Shown here piece by piece: positions 16,304 through 25,614 of a stretch of 64,000 nt of DNA. The position numbers were made by a program, and so were the translations under genes. This DNA is from Alteribacter keqinensis (lineage in GTDB: Bacteria; Bacillota; Bacilli; Bacillales; Salisediminibacteriaceae), in contig NZ_RHIB01000001.1 in assembly GCF_003710255.1 (NCBI RefSeq), positions 1,178,001-1,242,000 on the forward strand, read 5' to 3'. Under the pieces are notes generated by a model that did not search any database, had not been told where the DNA came from, and saw nothing but the letters and a program-made list of their open reading frames with translations. Numbering within the stretch: the stretch's first letter is position 1; each line of letters begins with the position of its first letter.

Positions 16304-17050
16304 TTGTGAGTTCCCCAGGATATGGTTTTGTTCCTCCTTGGATAATCGCTTGCTCACATAGACATTTTCCGCTTCATCAAGGGTCAGTAAAAAACATTCT
16401 TTCGGTTCTTTTAAGCCGTGCTTAATGAGCTGCTCCTGAAGCCAGGAGCGTGATTTTACTTTTTTCAGGTTCGCATCGATTACCCGGCCGTCTGAAATGA
16501 GAACGGTTGGGTATCCCTTGGATTCTGGTGCTTTACCTATGTCCGCAGGAGATGCTGTGTCATACATGGTTTTTTTGATCACACTGATCTTACCGTTGGG
16601 CTCAAGAACAGCATAATCCACTTCTGTTAAATCAATTGCATTTTGGAGACGCAGATCCATCATTAAGGATTCAACAGTAATTTTCATTCTGTTTAATTCT
16701 TTATGAATGATTTGGCCATTTTTAACAAGAACAAGCGGTTCATCCTCAATCACCCGTCTAAATCTTGGAAGCTTTAATGCAATCCAGGATAAAAATAGAT
16801 GGATTCCCGCAATGAATGCAGCGGCTGCCAACGGTCCGGGTAAAGGAACGTCTCCTGCTGCCAGGGGTTCTCCTACGATATCTCCAATGATAATGCCGAA
16901 AATAAAATCAAGAGGATCAAACGTACCGATCGAGCGCTGCCCGAGAATTTTAAGCAGAATAAAGATATATATGTAAACGATTATGGCACGAATTAAAAAA
17001 TGATAAACCGGAAGATCGCTTGCGCCTTGCCAAAATTCAAACACGTTCAT
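16301..17050 (-). CDS. DUF421/YetF-family membrane protein
   Basis: 249-250 residues. Three N-terminal membrane helices (about 18-38, 43-62, 70-92) contain the family block ILLKILGQRSIGTFDPLDFIFG. A cytoplasmic alpha/beta region follows (RVIEDEPLVLVKNGQI, MKITVESLMMDLRLQNA, VDYAVLEPNGKISVIKK). Bacillus genomes carry several paralogues (YetF, YdfS, YrbG, YkjA), some of them spore membrane proteins; this family includes 2Duf components tied to spore heat resistance. A role in the spore is plausible but not shown. The start is uncertain between codons 17053 and 17044. Confidence 0.8.
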   Translation of the reverse strand: MNVFEFWQGASDLPVYHFLIRAIIVYIYIFILLKILGQRSIGTFDPLDFIFGIIIGDIVGEPLAAGDVPLPGPLAAAAFIAGIHLFLSWIALKLPRFRRVIEDEPLVLVKNGQIIHKELNRMKITVESLMMDLRLQNAIDLTEVDYAVLEPNGKISVIKKTMYDTASPADIGKAPESKGYPTVLISDGRVIDANLKKVKSRSWLQEQLIKHGLKEPKECFLLTLDEAENVYVSKRLSKEEQNHILGNSQ

Positions 17051-17075
17051 CACCCTTTAGTATCTTATCGATAAT

Positions 17076-17113
17076 GGAAAAACCCAAGTTCATTAGGTGA
17101 CCTTGGGTTTTCC
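17076..17113 (-). terminator. Terminator after the 49-residue gene
   Basis: GGAAAAACCCAAG / CTTGGGTTTTCC hairpin with a 13-base loop; T-rich on both sides. Confidence 0.8.
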
Positions 17114-17153
17114 TTTCCCCCGGAAACGAACAAGGCGCTTCCGTTTATCATCA

Positions 17154-17303
17154 TTACTGGCCTGTTTGAGGCTGGTCGTTTCTCATTTTCTTTACTTCAT
17201 AGTCCGCAAACGTTTCAAGCTCTGAAGCGTGGTTGTCTTTTCCTTGTTTTTTCGCATTTTTATTTCGCTCTGCATTTGCGTTTCCCTGCTTTTGTCTGCC
17301 CAA
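17154..17303 (-). CDS. Small hydrophilic protein, possibly spore-associated
   Basis: 49 residues from a TTG start: GRQKQGNANAERNKNAKKQG, then HASELETFADYEVKKMRNDQ and a Gln-rich tail. AAAGGAGGA lies 8 nt before the TTG, while the ATG two codons upstream is only 2 nt from it. I therefore prefer TTG over the 98-residue reading. Composition (Asn, Gln, Lys) resembles minor spore proteins and it lies among ssp genes, but no named family is recognised. Confidence 0.55.
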   Translation of the reverse strand: MGRQKQGNANAERNKNAKKQGKDNHASELETFADYEVKKMRNDQPQTGQ

Positions 17304-17794
17304 AATCATTTCCTCCTTTGTTTTCTTTTCTAGTATGTGATTTGTTTCTTTTGTTATGTATTTTTTAATATGGTATGTGAAATATCGAAAAATTTTATTT
17401 GAATGCTGTTCTCGTAAAGATTGAAGCTCTGTCTTCCTTATCATAACCACAGTAATTGTAGATTAAGCCGGAGTACACGTCGCTTTCCGTGGGGGCTCAC
17501 CTTACGCCCGCTCTGGCAGGACGCTTCCTTTTAACGAAGAACCACATTTTTTTTGCGGAAACAGCCTTTCATTAACAGGTTAGATGAAGCCTGCATCCTT
17601 TACCATGCATCTCACCGGGAATGCTCGGCGCGCGTGTACGGTGGTTGCGAGAGATTTGCTTTTAACGATGCTGATTTCACTGAAAGATTTTAGCACCTTA
17701 TCTAAGGCTATTTCAGGCTGGCCTGTGAGCTTTAACAAAACTAAACGCAAAAAACCCCTTCCTGCACGATTGACAGAAAGGGGTTCGTATCCGA
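17304..17794. other. Gene-free gap with a degenerate GC-rich repeat
   Basis: 17466-17530 contains CGCTTTCCGTGGGGGCTCACC and GCCCGCTCTGGCAGGACGC. This resembles the CGCTTTCCGCGG-type intergenic repeat seen elsewhere in the window but is incomplete. No gene is supported; the aconitase terminator lies at the right. Confidence 0.5.
17753..17785 (-). terminator. Terminator after acnA
   Basis: AACCCCTT / AAGGGGTT stem followed by TTTTTTGCG on the minus strand. Confidence 0.8.
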
Positions 17795-20530
17795 TTAGGA
17801 TTTTGCTTTTTTCGTTTCTTTCAAGGCACGACGCAGTACCATCGGCAGGATTCCGCCATGACGGTAGTAGTCAATTTCAACTTCACTGTCGAAACGGGCA
17901 AGAACCTCAAATGATGTTTCTTTACCGGTTTCAGGGTGTTTTGCAGTGACTGTTACCATGTCACGCGGCTGAATATCGTTAGTTACTTTCACATCGAAAT
18001 GCTCTTCACCTGTAAGTCCAAGTGATTCAGCGCTGTCCCCTTCTTTAAACTGAAGCGGAAGAACGCCCATCAGTACAAGGTTGCTGCGGTGAATACGCTC
18101 AAAGCTCTGAGCGATAACTGTCTTGATGCCAAGAAGGTTTGTACCTTTGGCAGCCCAGTCACGGGAACTTCCCATACCGTAGTCATTACCGGCAAGGACT
18201 ACAAGACCTGTATCCTGTTCTTTGTATTTCATACACGCATCATAAATCGCCATTACTTCACCGGTAGGCCAGTATGTTGTATATCCGCCCTCTGTACCTG
18301 GTGCAAGCTGGTTTTTAATGCGGATGTTTGCAAACGTACCGCGCATCATTACTTCGTGGTTACCACGACGGGAACCGTAGGAATTAAACTGCGCAGGAGT
18401 TAATCCTTTTTCCATAAGGTATTTACCTGCAGGGCTGTCTTTTGCAATTGATCCCGCCGGAGAAATGTGGTCTGTTGTAACACTGTCTCCAAGCTTAGCC
18501 ACTGCACGAAGGCTGTTAAGCTCTTTTACATCTTCAGGCTCTTCGCTCATGTCCTCGAAGAAAGGAGGGTTTTGAATGTAAGTAGACTCATCATCCCACT
18601 TGTAAAGTTCTCCTTCTGAAGTCTGAAGTTTATTCCAGCGTTCGTTGTTATCGAACACTTTTTCATACTCACGCTTAAATAACTCAGGAGCAACAGCATC
18701 ATCCATATACTTCTTGATTTCTTCATGGCTTGGCCAGATATCTTTGAAGTATACGTCCTTACCTTCTTTATCCTGGCCGATTGCCTCTGTATGAAGGTCG
18801 ATATTAACTGTTCCCGCAAGAGCATATGCCACAACCAATGGCGGTGATGCAAGGTAGTTGGCTTTAACAAGGGGGTGAATTCGACCTTCAAAGTTACGGT
18901 TACCACTTAGAACAGAAGAAACGGTCAGATCATTATCTGCGATTGCTTTTTCGATTTCTTCAGGAAGCGGTCCACTGTTACCGATACATGTAGTACAGCC
19001 GTAACCAACAAGGTTGAAGCCGAGTTTATCCAAGTAAGGCATAAGACCTGCATCTTCCAGGTAGCCAGTAACAACCTTGGATCCAGGTGCCAGACTGGTT
19101 TTTACATATTCAGGTACTTTCAGGCCTGCCTCTACTGCTTTTTTCGCCACAAGTCCGGAACCAATCATAACGTGCGGGTTTGATGTGTTCGTACAGCTTG
19201 TAATCGCAGCAATTGTAACAGCACCTGTTTTCAGGCTGGATGTCTTTCCATTCGGGTGATCAACATCAACAGATTTATTAATTTCATCCGGATCGAGTCC
19301 GAACCCCTGATTACCAACCGGAGCTGTAAGTGACTTGTTCCACTCCTGCTTCATCTGGGAAAGAGGAATAAGATCCTGCGGACGCTTAGGTCCGGAAAGA
19401 TTCGGTTCAATTGTAGAAAGATCTATTTCAACAACATCCGTAAATTCCGGATCGTCTTTACCAGGCTCATAGAACAGATCATTGGCTTTGCAGTATGCTT
19501 CTACCAGGTTTACCTGCTCTTCTGAACGGCCGGTAAAGCGCATGTAGTTTAATGCTTCTTCGTCAACCGGGAAGAAACCGCATGTCGCACCGTATTCAGG
19601 TGCCATATTGGATATCGTCGCACGGTCAGCAAGAGGCATCTCAGCAAGACCTGGTCCGAAGAACTCCACAAACTTGCCGACTACTTTCTTTTCACGAAGA
19701 ACCTGTGTTACTTTCAGCGCAAGGTCAGTTGCGGTTGCGCCTTCAGGCAGGGCTCCTGTGAATTTAACACCGATAACTTCAGGCACCGGGAAGTAGGAAG
19801 GCTGCTGCAGCATACCGGCTTCTGCTTCGATACCTCCGACACCCCATCCAAGTACTCCGATTCCGTTAATCATTGTTGTATGGGAGTCTGTTCCCACAAG
19901 TGTATCCGGATAAGCTACGCGCTCTCCGTTATCGTTTTCATTTTCCTGAACAACATTGGCAAGGTACTCCAGGTTTACCTGGTGAACGATACCGGTTGCA
20001 GGTGGTACTGCTCTGTAATTATCAAGAGAATTCTGAGCCCAGCTCAGGAACTTGTAACGCTCTTCGTTACGCTGGAACTCAAGCTCCATGTTTTTAAGGA
20101 GTGAATCGGCACCGCCGAAATCATCTACCTGCACGGAGTGATCGACAACCAGGTCAACAGGAATTGCCGGGTTGATTTCGTTCGGATCTCCACCCATATC
20201 TGCCATTGCTTTACGCAAAGAGGCAAGGTCTACCACAGCTGGTACCCCGGTGAAGTCCTGAAGGATAACACGGGAAGGCTTAAATGGTACATCCACCGCT
20301 TTCTGCTCATCTGTACCCCATTTAGCCAGGTTCTGCACATGCTCTTCTGTAATAACTCTGCCATCGTGCTGGCGAAGGACGCTTTCCAGAAGTACCTTTA
20401 CAGAATAAGGAAGGTTGGAAACGGTTCCAACTCCCGCACTTTCAATTGCTTTTAAATCATAGTAGTGATACGTTTTTCCATTAACTTCAAAAGACTTTTT
20501 TGAGTTGTATAATGTTTGATCTTTCGACAT
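17795..20530 (-). CDS. acnA: Aconitate hydratase
   Basis: 911 residues from [16 protein letters not shown], with GAAGGAGGG upstream; the extra eight residues of the longest frame are discarded. The [4Fe-4S] cysteines are visible in [10 protein letters not shown] and [14 protein letters not shown]. Substrate-binding blocks [28 protein letters not shown] and [16 protein letters not shown] are present. The enzyme interconverts citrate and isocitrate in the TCA cycle. B. subtilis CitB is also an RNA-binding regulator when its cluster is lost. Length and order (swivel domain last) fit the AcnA/IRP type. It diverges from sspO, as in B. subtilis. Confidence 0.97.
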   Translation of the reverse strand: MSKDQTLYNSKKSFEVNGKTYHYYDLKAIESAGVGTVSNLPYSVKVLLESVLRQHDGRVITEEHVQNLAKWGTDEQKAVDVPFKPSRVILQDFTGVPAVVDLASLRKAMADMGGDPNEINPAIPVDLVVDHSVQVDDFGGADSLLKNMELEFQRNEERYKFLSWAQNSLDNYRAVPPATGIVHQVNLEYLANVVQENENDNGERVAYPDTLVGTDSHTTMINGIGVLGWGVGGIEAEAGMLQQPSYFPVPEVIGVKFTGALPEGATATDLALKVTQVLREKKVVGKFVEFFGPGLAEMPLADRATISNMAPEYGATCGFFPVDEEALNYMRFTGRSEEQVNLVEAYCKANDLFYEPGKDDPEFTDVVEIDLSTIEPNLSGPKRPQDLIPLSQMKQEWNKSLTAPVGNQGFGLDPDEINKSVDVDHPNGKTSSLKTGAVTIAAITSCTNTSNPHVMIGSGLVAKKAVEAGLKVPEYVKTSLAPGSKVVTGYLEDAGLMPYLDKLGFNLVGYGCTTCIGNSGPLPEEIEKAIADNDLTVSSVLSGNRNFEGRIHPLVKANYLASPPLVVAYALAGTVNIDLHTEAIGQDKEGKDVYFKDIWPSHEEIKKYMDDAVAPELFKREYEKVFDNNERWNKLQTSEGELYKWDDESTYIQNPPFFEDMSEEPEDVKELNSLRAVAKLGDSVTTDHISPAGSIAKDSPAGKYLMEKGLTPAQFNSYGSRRGNHEVMMRGTFANIRIKNQLAPGTEGGYTTYWPTGEVMAIYDACMKYKEQDTGLVVLAGNDYGMGSSRDWAAKGTNLLGIKTVIAQSFERIHRSNLVLMGVLPLQFKEGDSAESLGLTGEEHFDVKVTNDIQPRDMVTVTAKHPETGKETSFEVLARFDSEVEIDYYRHGGILPMVLRRALKETKKAKS

Positions 20531-20761
20531 ATGTATTCCCTCCTTCAAGTACAATCATATAACAGAATGTCTAAATTGTCTAAAACCTTGCGAAAAAAGT
20601 GACAAGTTTCCTTTAGTACAATAACATGAATCGACTCAATATGGAATGGAAACGCTTCATTTTACACACATACAATAATTTCCCTTAAATCCGAATGATC
20701 AAACCCGGAATTTTATCCCTCCCCCTGTGCATCCTACTAAAGAAAACTGGAGGTGACTATG

Positions 20762-20911
20762 ATGTCAAAGGATAAAGCCAACCACGTTCGTCCCGGTATG
20801 AATGATTCAAAAGCACAGGGAAAAGGCGCCGGCTACAACGAACGCTGGAATGATGAGCCCATGAGTGCCGAAGAAAGAATGTTTAATAAGAAGACAAAAA
20901 AACGTCAGTAA
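20762..20911 (+). CDS. sspO: Small acid-soluble spore protein O
   Basis: 49 residues: MSKDKANHVRPGMNDSKAQG, then KGAGYNERWNDEPMSAEER. The KANHVxxGMNDxKxQGKGAGY pattern is diagnostic of SspO (CotK, 48 aa in B. subtilis). GGAGG lies 8 nt before this ATG and 5 nt before an adjacent upstream ATG. Known: a minor spore-core SASP expressed in the forespore. Divergence from aconitase matches B. subtilis. Confidence 0.92.
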   Translation: MSKDKANHVRPGMNDSKAQGKGAGYNERWNDEPMSAEERMFNKKTKKRQ

Positions 20912-20950
20912 TCTGATAAACAACCGCGAATGCTGTTTTTCTCATAAAGA

Positions 20951-20993
20951 AAAGGTGTACGAAAAGGACCAACGCCCTTTTCGTACACCTTTT
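20951..20993. terminator. Bidirectional terminator between sspO and the convergent gene
   Basis: AAAGGTGTACGAAAAGG pairs with the complementary 17 bases at 20976-20993 and is flanked by A and T runs. A very strong hairpin. Confidence 0.9.
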
Positions 20994-21250
20994 TATTCTT
21001 CCATTAACTGCTGCTGGTACTTTCTTACTTCCTCTTCATAAATTCTTAACTGTTGTTTCTGGTGTTCCGATGCATTTACATGGGCTTTCTGGATCACCTG
21101 CATGGCTTCATTTAATTCCTGTTCGGCTGCTTTATGATGATGACCGTAATCTGCATCATCCGGTGCAAGATCGTTCATTGCACCCTGCAGTTGTACGAAA
21201 GCCTGCTGGGCAGCCTGGAATGCCTGCTGCTTGTTTTTATGGTATGGCAT
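20993..21250 (-). CDS. Small Gln-rich helical protein, unknown
   Basis: 85 residues from MPYHKNKQQAFQAAQQAFVQ, with AAAGGAGACGG upstream. Predicted long helices rich in Gln, Ala, His and Glu (MQVIQKAHVNASEHQKQQLR, YEEEVRKYQQQLMEE). No signal peptide. No named family is recognised. Because it lies between sspO and sspP it could be spore-expressed, but no sigma-G promoter was verified. Confidence 0.65.
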   Translation of the reverse strand: MPYHKNKQQAFQAAQQAFVQLQGAMNDLAPDDADYGHHHKAAEQELNEAMQVIQKAHVNASEHQKQQLRIYEEEVRKYQQQLMEE

Positions 21251-21415
21251 GTTCACCGTCTCCTTTCTATGACTGAACGTATTCCTCATTAGTGTGAAAT
21301 TCAGTACGTTTTTTTATCCGGACGAGTTCAGGAAAGTTTTATTAAGATTGCTTAATTCTTCAACTGTACGTGTCTTTGTCCCTGGACACACTAGTATTGA
21401 AAGGAGGCGTTGACT

Positions 21416-21550
21416 GTGGAAAACAACACGTTCAAAAGCCAGCGCAGAAACCAGCCTAAAAACAACCGATCCAACCAGCCGCAGCCTCAGAGTGGTTCCC
21501 ATAAAACGAAAAAAGCGAACCATGTGGGCCAGACAGACGGTGAAAGTTAA
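21416..21550 (+). CDS. sspP: Small acid-soluble spore protein P
   Basis: 44 residues from GTG: MENNTFKSQRRNQPKNNRSN, then QPQPQSGSHKTKKANHVGQ. The QPxPxSGSxKxKxxNHxxQ pattern is the SspP (CotL) signature. AAAGGAGG lies 7 nt upstream. In B. subtilis sspP and sspO are one operon divergent from citB. Here they are separated by an opposite-strand gene and its terminator, so sspP has its own promoter. Confidence 0.85.
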   Translation: MENNTFKSQRRNQPKNNRSNQPQPQSGSHKTKKANHVGQTDGES

Positions 21551-22085
21551 CGATCAAATCAATTTTCTTGTGTGTGCAGTGCTTTTAAAAGAGAGCATCA
21601 ACGCTCATTGCTCTGACCCAAAAGGTAATAACCAACTTTTCGGGTCAGCCTTTTCTGCGCGGTGCCATTTTGCACTTTTTACCATTAGTAAAAGTCCGTA
21701 AAAAGATCATACTATATTTTGAAGAGAGAGCCACACGCTTTCTTTTCAGAGTAGATGCAGCAAAGCACCATCGAAGTGAAGTGTGAAACGAGGTATTCCT
21801 TAAGTCATCTTGAGGGGTGGTTAGCTTGTACCATTAACAAGCGGACGTGACACACGTTCTGAACGTAACATCACATCATTAAAAATGAGGTGTTTCCGAA
21901 GGACAAACATCGATAGTACCCCATACCTGTATCGACTCATAAGAAAAAGGCGGTCACATTTCTGACCACCTTTTTTCTTTTGGCTTTGTTAAACTCAGGT
22001 AGTGATTTCCGTTCACTGCACTGCGCGGCACAACCGCTCCAATCAACTCTAATAAATATCCAAAGCTCTTAAATACAGCGTTTTT
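21551..22085. other. Gene-free 535-bp gap with terminators and a short repeat
   Basis: Left: a terminator hairpin at 21620-21654 (TGACCC...GGGTCA with AAAAG/CTTTT) for sspP. Middle (21660-21946): no gene, though several short inverted repeats are visible. A bidirectional hairpin at 21947-21976 (GGCGGTCA / TGACCACC, then TTTTTT) can serve the minus-strand gene at 22086 or an RNA from the left. Right: a short repeat at 21985-22050 shared with 39426. Confidence 0.6.
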
Positions 22086-22214
22086 TTACCTACGGCCCTC
22101 TTTTTTTAGTTCACGCTGCTTTTCGATGTATTTGCCTTCAAGAAAATCTTTAATCAGGCCGAACACATAAAATGAAGCCCCGATTCCTGCACCGGCCATT
22201 AACATACGTTTCAT
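22086..22214 (-). CDS. Small membrane-anchored peptide (42 aa)
   Basis: MKRMLMAGAGIGASFYVFGL, then IKDFLEGKYIEKQRELKKEG. One hydrophobic N-terminal helix is followed by a charged tail. AAAGGAGG is upstream (7-8 nt). Codon structure and the ribosome site support translation; no family is recognised. Confidence 0.5.
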   Translation of the reverse strand: MKRMLMAGAGIGASFYVFGLIKDFLEGKYIEKQRELKKEGRR

Positions 22215-22372
22215 CCTTTGTGCCTCCTTTTATTGTGATGCTGCTGTAAGTATTGCAGCCATGCATTGACTGCAAATACCGGGATCCACATGCAGGTGCA
22301 TGAGATTCAGACAGATTATATTTGTATACTTTTTCCCCTGACAGCCTTATTTTAACCGCAATACACGGAAAT

Positions 22373-22525
22373 TCACCTTTTCTCAGCGATAACAACAGCA
22401 AGTGTTGCAATGGGGCCAAGTAAAAGAGACAGAAGAAACCAGTTTAAGCCGCTCCGATTTTTCCCCTGGGCAATTCCCGCATTAATAAGTGATAACGTGC
22501 CCCAGCCAATATAATATTCCTGCAT
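22373..22525 (-). CDS. Small membrane protein (50 aa)
   Basis: MQEYYIGWGTLSLINAGIAQ, then GKNRSGLNWFLLSLLLGPIA. Two hydrophobic segments flank GKNRSGLNWF, a pattern common in short membrane proteins of the superinfection-immunity-like type (INAxIAxxKxRSGxxWFxxSLLLGPxA). AGGTGAGG precedes ATG 22525 by about 8-9 nt. Function unknown; located 159 bp upstream of another tiny membrane protein on the same strand. Confidence 0.55.
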   Translation of the reverse strand: MQEYYIGWGTLSLINAGIAQGKNRSGLNWFLLSLLLGPIATLAVVIAEKR

Positions 22526-23042
22526 CTGAAAAACCTCACCTCATAATCATCCGTTCGTTTTTATAAAAAAGCTGTTTTCGTATTGATTTGCTTTTACCAC
22601 CGCTACATGCGGACGCTTTCCGCGGGCATCGCTCCAGCCTCCTCGGGAAAGACCACCAACGCTGGGTCTTCAGATGATGCTATTCCCGCTTGAGTCGCCG
22701 CCTTTCGCTCCATAATTAATATTGACAAAGCAACAATGTTTCTGAAAACAGCTATTACTAAAAAGCAAAAAATCTTTTATAAACGTAGTGATGAAGGCAA
22801 AGTTCCCGAGACTCCTGTGGCAGTAATCATGAAATTAGCTTCGAGTTGCTTCGACGCAGAAAACCGCGAAGCGTAACTAAAGAATGCAAAAACAGAAATG
22901 TGTTCCTCTTTATCCAGGATTCTATTTTCCTGTTCGAATCTTGGCTCTTCATCTCTTCAAGGGAAAAGAACACCTTTGGATCAAACCTTTATGAATGAAC
23001 GAAAAAACAAGCCCGGACGCAAAAGCTCCGGGCCTTTCCTGA
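22526..23042. other. Gene-free gap with a degenerate GC-rich repeat
   Basis: 22604-22705 holds TACATGCGGACGCTTTCCGC, CATCGCTCCAGCCTCCTCGG, GGGTCTTCAGATGATGCTAT and CCCGCTTGAGTCGCCGC, the layout of a common Bacillus intergenic repeat. 22795-22830 contains a shorter fragment (CCCGAGACTCCTGTGGCAG). 23008-23037 is a CCCGGA/TCCGGG terminator for the PQQ gene. No coding region is seen. Confidence 0.55.
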
Positions 23043-24683
23043 TTACTCGATTGTTATCCCGTGAATGTAACCGCTGCGGCTTGCCAGTACGACAGTGTTA
23101 TTATAAACGGCCGGTGAAGCTTCAATATTCACACCCAAGCTCACCTGGTCAATCATTTGACCATTTTCCCCGTTGAGAAGGGTCACATCCCCATTAAAAT
23201 CACCTTGAATGAGATAGGCATTTCCTTTTTTATCATACACATCAACAGGCGAGCTCCAGGCATAAAAAGGCATATCCCTTGTCCAAACTTCTTCACCCGT
23301 TTCTTTGTCCAGCGCAGCCATCAGACCACGGTACCGTCCCCCGTGTCTTGCGATCGTAAAGATAACAACGTCTTCGATTGCCTGTTTACCGAGAACAGGT
23401 GTTGCAAGTACCCCTCCGGCTACACCGGGATAATAGAACGCCGAATAACTTTTCTGCCAGACCACTTCACCTGTCATGCCGTTAATTTTCCTTAGGTGAC
23501 AGTCACCGTCCCGGCCAATGTTATCAACTTCAGTACCTGTATAAAGATAAGGCACGTCATCCACTACTTCAACAACAATAGTGGAGTCTGTATCATCCAG
23601 CGGCGGGAGTGCCCATACAGGAGACATGGTCTGCAGGTTCACCGCCATGATGGATCCGCCATTGTCGGCGAAGAAGGCAAGGTTTTTGTAGACAGCAACC
23701 GAGTTTTCGATCCCCTGATAGTCATTGCCTTCCACTTCGTAACGAAGCTTCAGTTCATCAGGTGCAACAGAAACAGTTCCGGCATCTTTATCAAACAATG
23801 TATTTAACTTCACTTTATAAAAGATACCGTTTTCCCCACCTACTACGAGAGTATCTGTCTTACGGTTAACGAGAGCTGAGCTGTCAAAAGCCCCCCATTC
23901 CCTGAATGCAAAACCATCACGTCCTGATATGTGATGAAGCAACGAGCCGTCAATCAGGCTGTAAATGGAAAGACCGAAAGAGTCCTCGTAAGGTACGCCG
24001 TCTCCCACATATAACAGGGGATACCCCCGGCTGTCAGCAGATACGCTGCCTTTAATCGGATTTCCCACTTCAATCGGATGTCTTGTCTCTTTTCCTGTCT
24101 CCAAGTCAAGAAAATAGACGTTCCCATCGAGAGATCCTTGAATCACTTCAACAAAATCTTCGTCATTGATAAATGGAGAATAAATGTTCATCATTTCCCG
24201 AACGTCTTTTTCCCATTTAACTAGGGCCGGCTGTCCTGTCCACCCTGCTCCCCCTCCCCAGTCACTGTTAAAACCTGTCCGGTACTGCCAGGACTCTTCA
24301 ATTCCAAAAACACCGGTGTCCAACTGTCCGTAAGCAGGTTGATCCCGCATTGGTCCGCCGCGAAAAGTAAGGACCCCTTCAACATTTGTATAATCCTCCG
24401 GGAAAACTTCATCCGTTTTTATGTATAAATGCTCTGATTCATTGTTATGTTTAAGGTCAAATGAAATATTGCTGTGATCATAATGTTCAACTTTAAAAGC
24501 TGTGAATTCTTTGACTTCCTCTGCCTCTTTTTTATCCAGCTGCTCTCTTTCAGTCAAATCCGCTTTATCAGCCCGGTCACCGGCGTAACTGAAGTATGCA
24601 GTTTCTTCCTTTGCTAATAACGTGCCTGAACTGCAGGCCGTCATTAAACACAGCCCAAAAAAGATGAAAACCCCTCTTTTCAT
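23043..24683 (-). CDS. Lipoprotein with PQQ-type beta-propeller repeats
   Basis: 546 residues. A signal peptide ends in the lipobox LMTACSS (Cys-17), so the mature protein should be anchored on the outer face of the membrane. The body has repeated blades of the PQQ-like type: FLDLETGKETRHPIEVGNP, YLIQGDFNGDVTLLNGENGQ, ALDKETGEEVWTRDMPFYAW and VVLASRSGYIHGITI. Such propellers serve as scaffolds or bind partners; the residues needed for true PQQ dehydrogenases are not evident. A stand-alone gene whose role cannot be told. Confidence 0.75.
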   Translation of the reverse strand: MKRGVFIFFGLCLMTACSSGTLLAKEETAYFSYAGDRADKADLTEREQLDKKEAEEVKEFTAFKVEHYDHSNISFDLKHNNESEHLYIKTDEVFPEDYTNVEGVLTFRGGPMRDQPAYGQLDTGVFGIEESWQYRTGFNSDWGGGAGWTGQPALVKWEKDVREMMNIYSPFINDEDFVEVIQGSLDGNVYFLDLETGKETRHPIEVGNPIKGSVSADSRGYPLLYVGDGVPYEDSFGLSIYSLIDGSLLHHISGRDGFAFREWGAFDSSALVNRKTDTLVVGGENGIFYKVKLNTLFDKDAGTVSVAPDELKLRYEVEGNDYQGIENSVAVYKNLAFFADNGGSIMAVNLQTMSPVWALPPLDDTDSTIVVEVVDDVPYLYTGTEVDNIGRDGDCHLRKINGMTGEVVWQKSYSAFYYPGVAGGVLATPVLGKQAIEDVVIFTIARHGGRYRGLMAALDKETGEEVWTRDMPFYAWSSPVDVYDKKGNAYLIQGDFNGDVTLLNGENGQMIDQVSLGVNIEASPAVYNNTVVLASRSGYIHGITIE

Positions 24684-25003
24684 CCATCATCCCCCTTACA
24701 CCCCTTGTTTTTCCAATATATCACAAAACCTCCCTTTTCCGTACTTTTTTCTCTATTATTTAAGACTCTTTTTAAATAAACTTTCGACTTTTCTGACATT
24801 AGATGAAGAACGCGAATCCTGCTATAACGAAACAGGGCTTGTGGACCATGGTTCCCTTATGATGACGCGTTGCAATTTGTCTTAATCTGACAGGTTGTAA
24901 GACTCACGGACCATCTTTTAGTCAGCATTCAACTAATTACTGTTTTTTCTGATAATTTTAGGTTACGATAATAAAAATACGCTCTTGTGAAGGAGGCAGG
25001 ATT
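24684..25003. other. Promoter region between divergent genes; nothing else seen
   Basis: AT-rich 320 bp between the lipoprotein gene and the GNAT gene. It must contain both promoters. No repeat or RNA structure stands out. Confidence 0.5.
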
Positions 25004-25546
25004 GTGAAGAACCATGTCTATCTGGAATGTTTGTCAAATGTGACCTCTGCCGACCTTTTGGACTTCGAAAAGGTGAACAGAATGTTTTTTGATGAAATTA
25101 TTCCGAAGCGCTCTGATTCCGATTACGACCGTGAACCCTTTGAAGATACCCTTTCTTCGTTTTTGCAGGAAATTGAACAGGAAAAGTGCTTTATGTTTGT
25201 AGTGAGGAAGACAGAGGATAAGAGGATTGTCGGAAGAGTCAACCTGGTTAATGTGAATGTATCAGAAGATGGTGTAAAAAAAGCAGAGATAGGCTACCGG
25301 ATTGGGCAGAAATATAAAGGTAAAGGGTATGCGACCCTGGCTGTCCAGCTTGCCAGCCGGATTGCAGCGGCTAAGGATATTAATCTCATAACAGCCGTAA
25401 CGTTTACTGATAATATCAGTTCTCAGGTTGTTCTTCTAAAGAACGGGTTTCATGAGGCCGGTTTAAAAAAGAATGCGCTTGAGTTTCACGGAGAGTGGCT
25501 TGATTCAATCCAGTTTGAAAAGAGGCTCTCAAAATTAAGTTCGTGA
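25004..25546 (+). CDS. GNAT N-acetyltransferase (RimJ/RimL-like)
   Basis: 180 residues from GTG, with GAAGGAGG upstream. The acetyl-CoA pyrophosphate-binding block is AEIGYRIGQKYKGKGYATLA (about 98-117), with the Q/RxxGxG/A-type loop as KYKGKGYA. The C-terminal VTFTDNISSQVVLLKNGFHEAG matches the usual RimJ/RimL N-terminal acetyltransferase layout. The acceptor could be a ribosomal protein, an amino acid or an antibiotic; nothing in the context decides. Confidence 0.85.
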   Translation: MKNHVYLECLSNVTSADLLDFEKVNRMFFDEIIPKRSDSDYDREPFEDTLSSFLQEIEQEKCFMFVVRKTEDKRIVGRVNLVNVNVSEDGVKKAEIGYRIGQKYKGKGYATLAVQLASRIAAAKDINLITAVTFTDNISSQVVLLKNGFHEAGLKKNALEFHGEWLDSIQFEKRLSKLSS

Positions 25547-25576
25547 GTGAGGGGTGCCGTATTTTTAATATTAATA

Positions 25577-25608
25577 GAGGCTATCCCAAAAAACGGGACA
25601 GCCTCTTA
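25577..25608. terminator. Bidirectional terminator between GNAT and reductase genes
   Basis: GAGGCTATCCC / GGGACAGCCTC hairpin with an A-rich loop, between convergent genes. Confidence 0.8.
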
Positions 25609-25614
25609 CCATTA

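Noticed and set aside
17584-17949. 121-codon plus-strand frame
   Set aside because: It overlaps the acnA end and terminator antisense, with no ribosome site.
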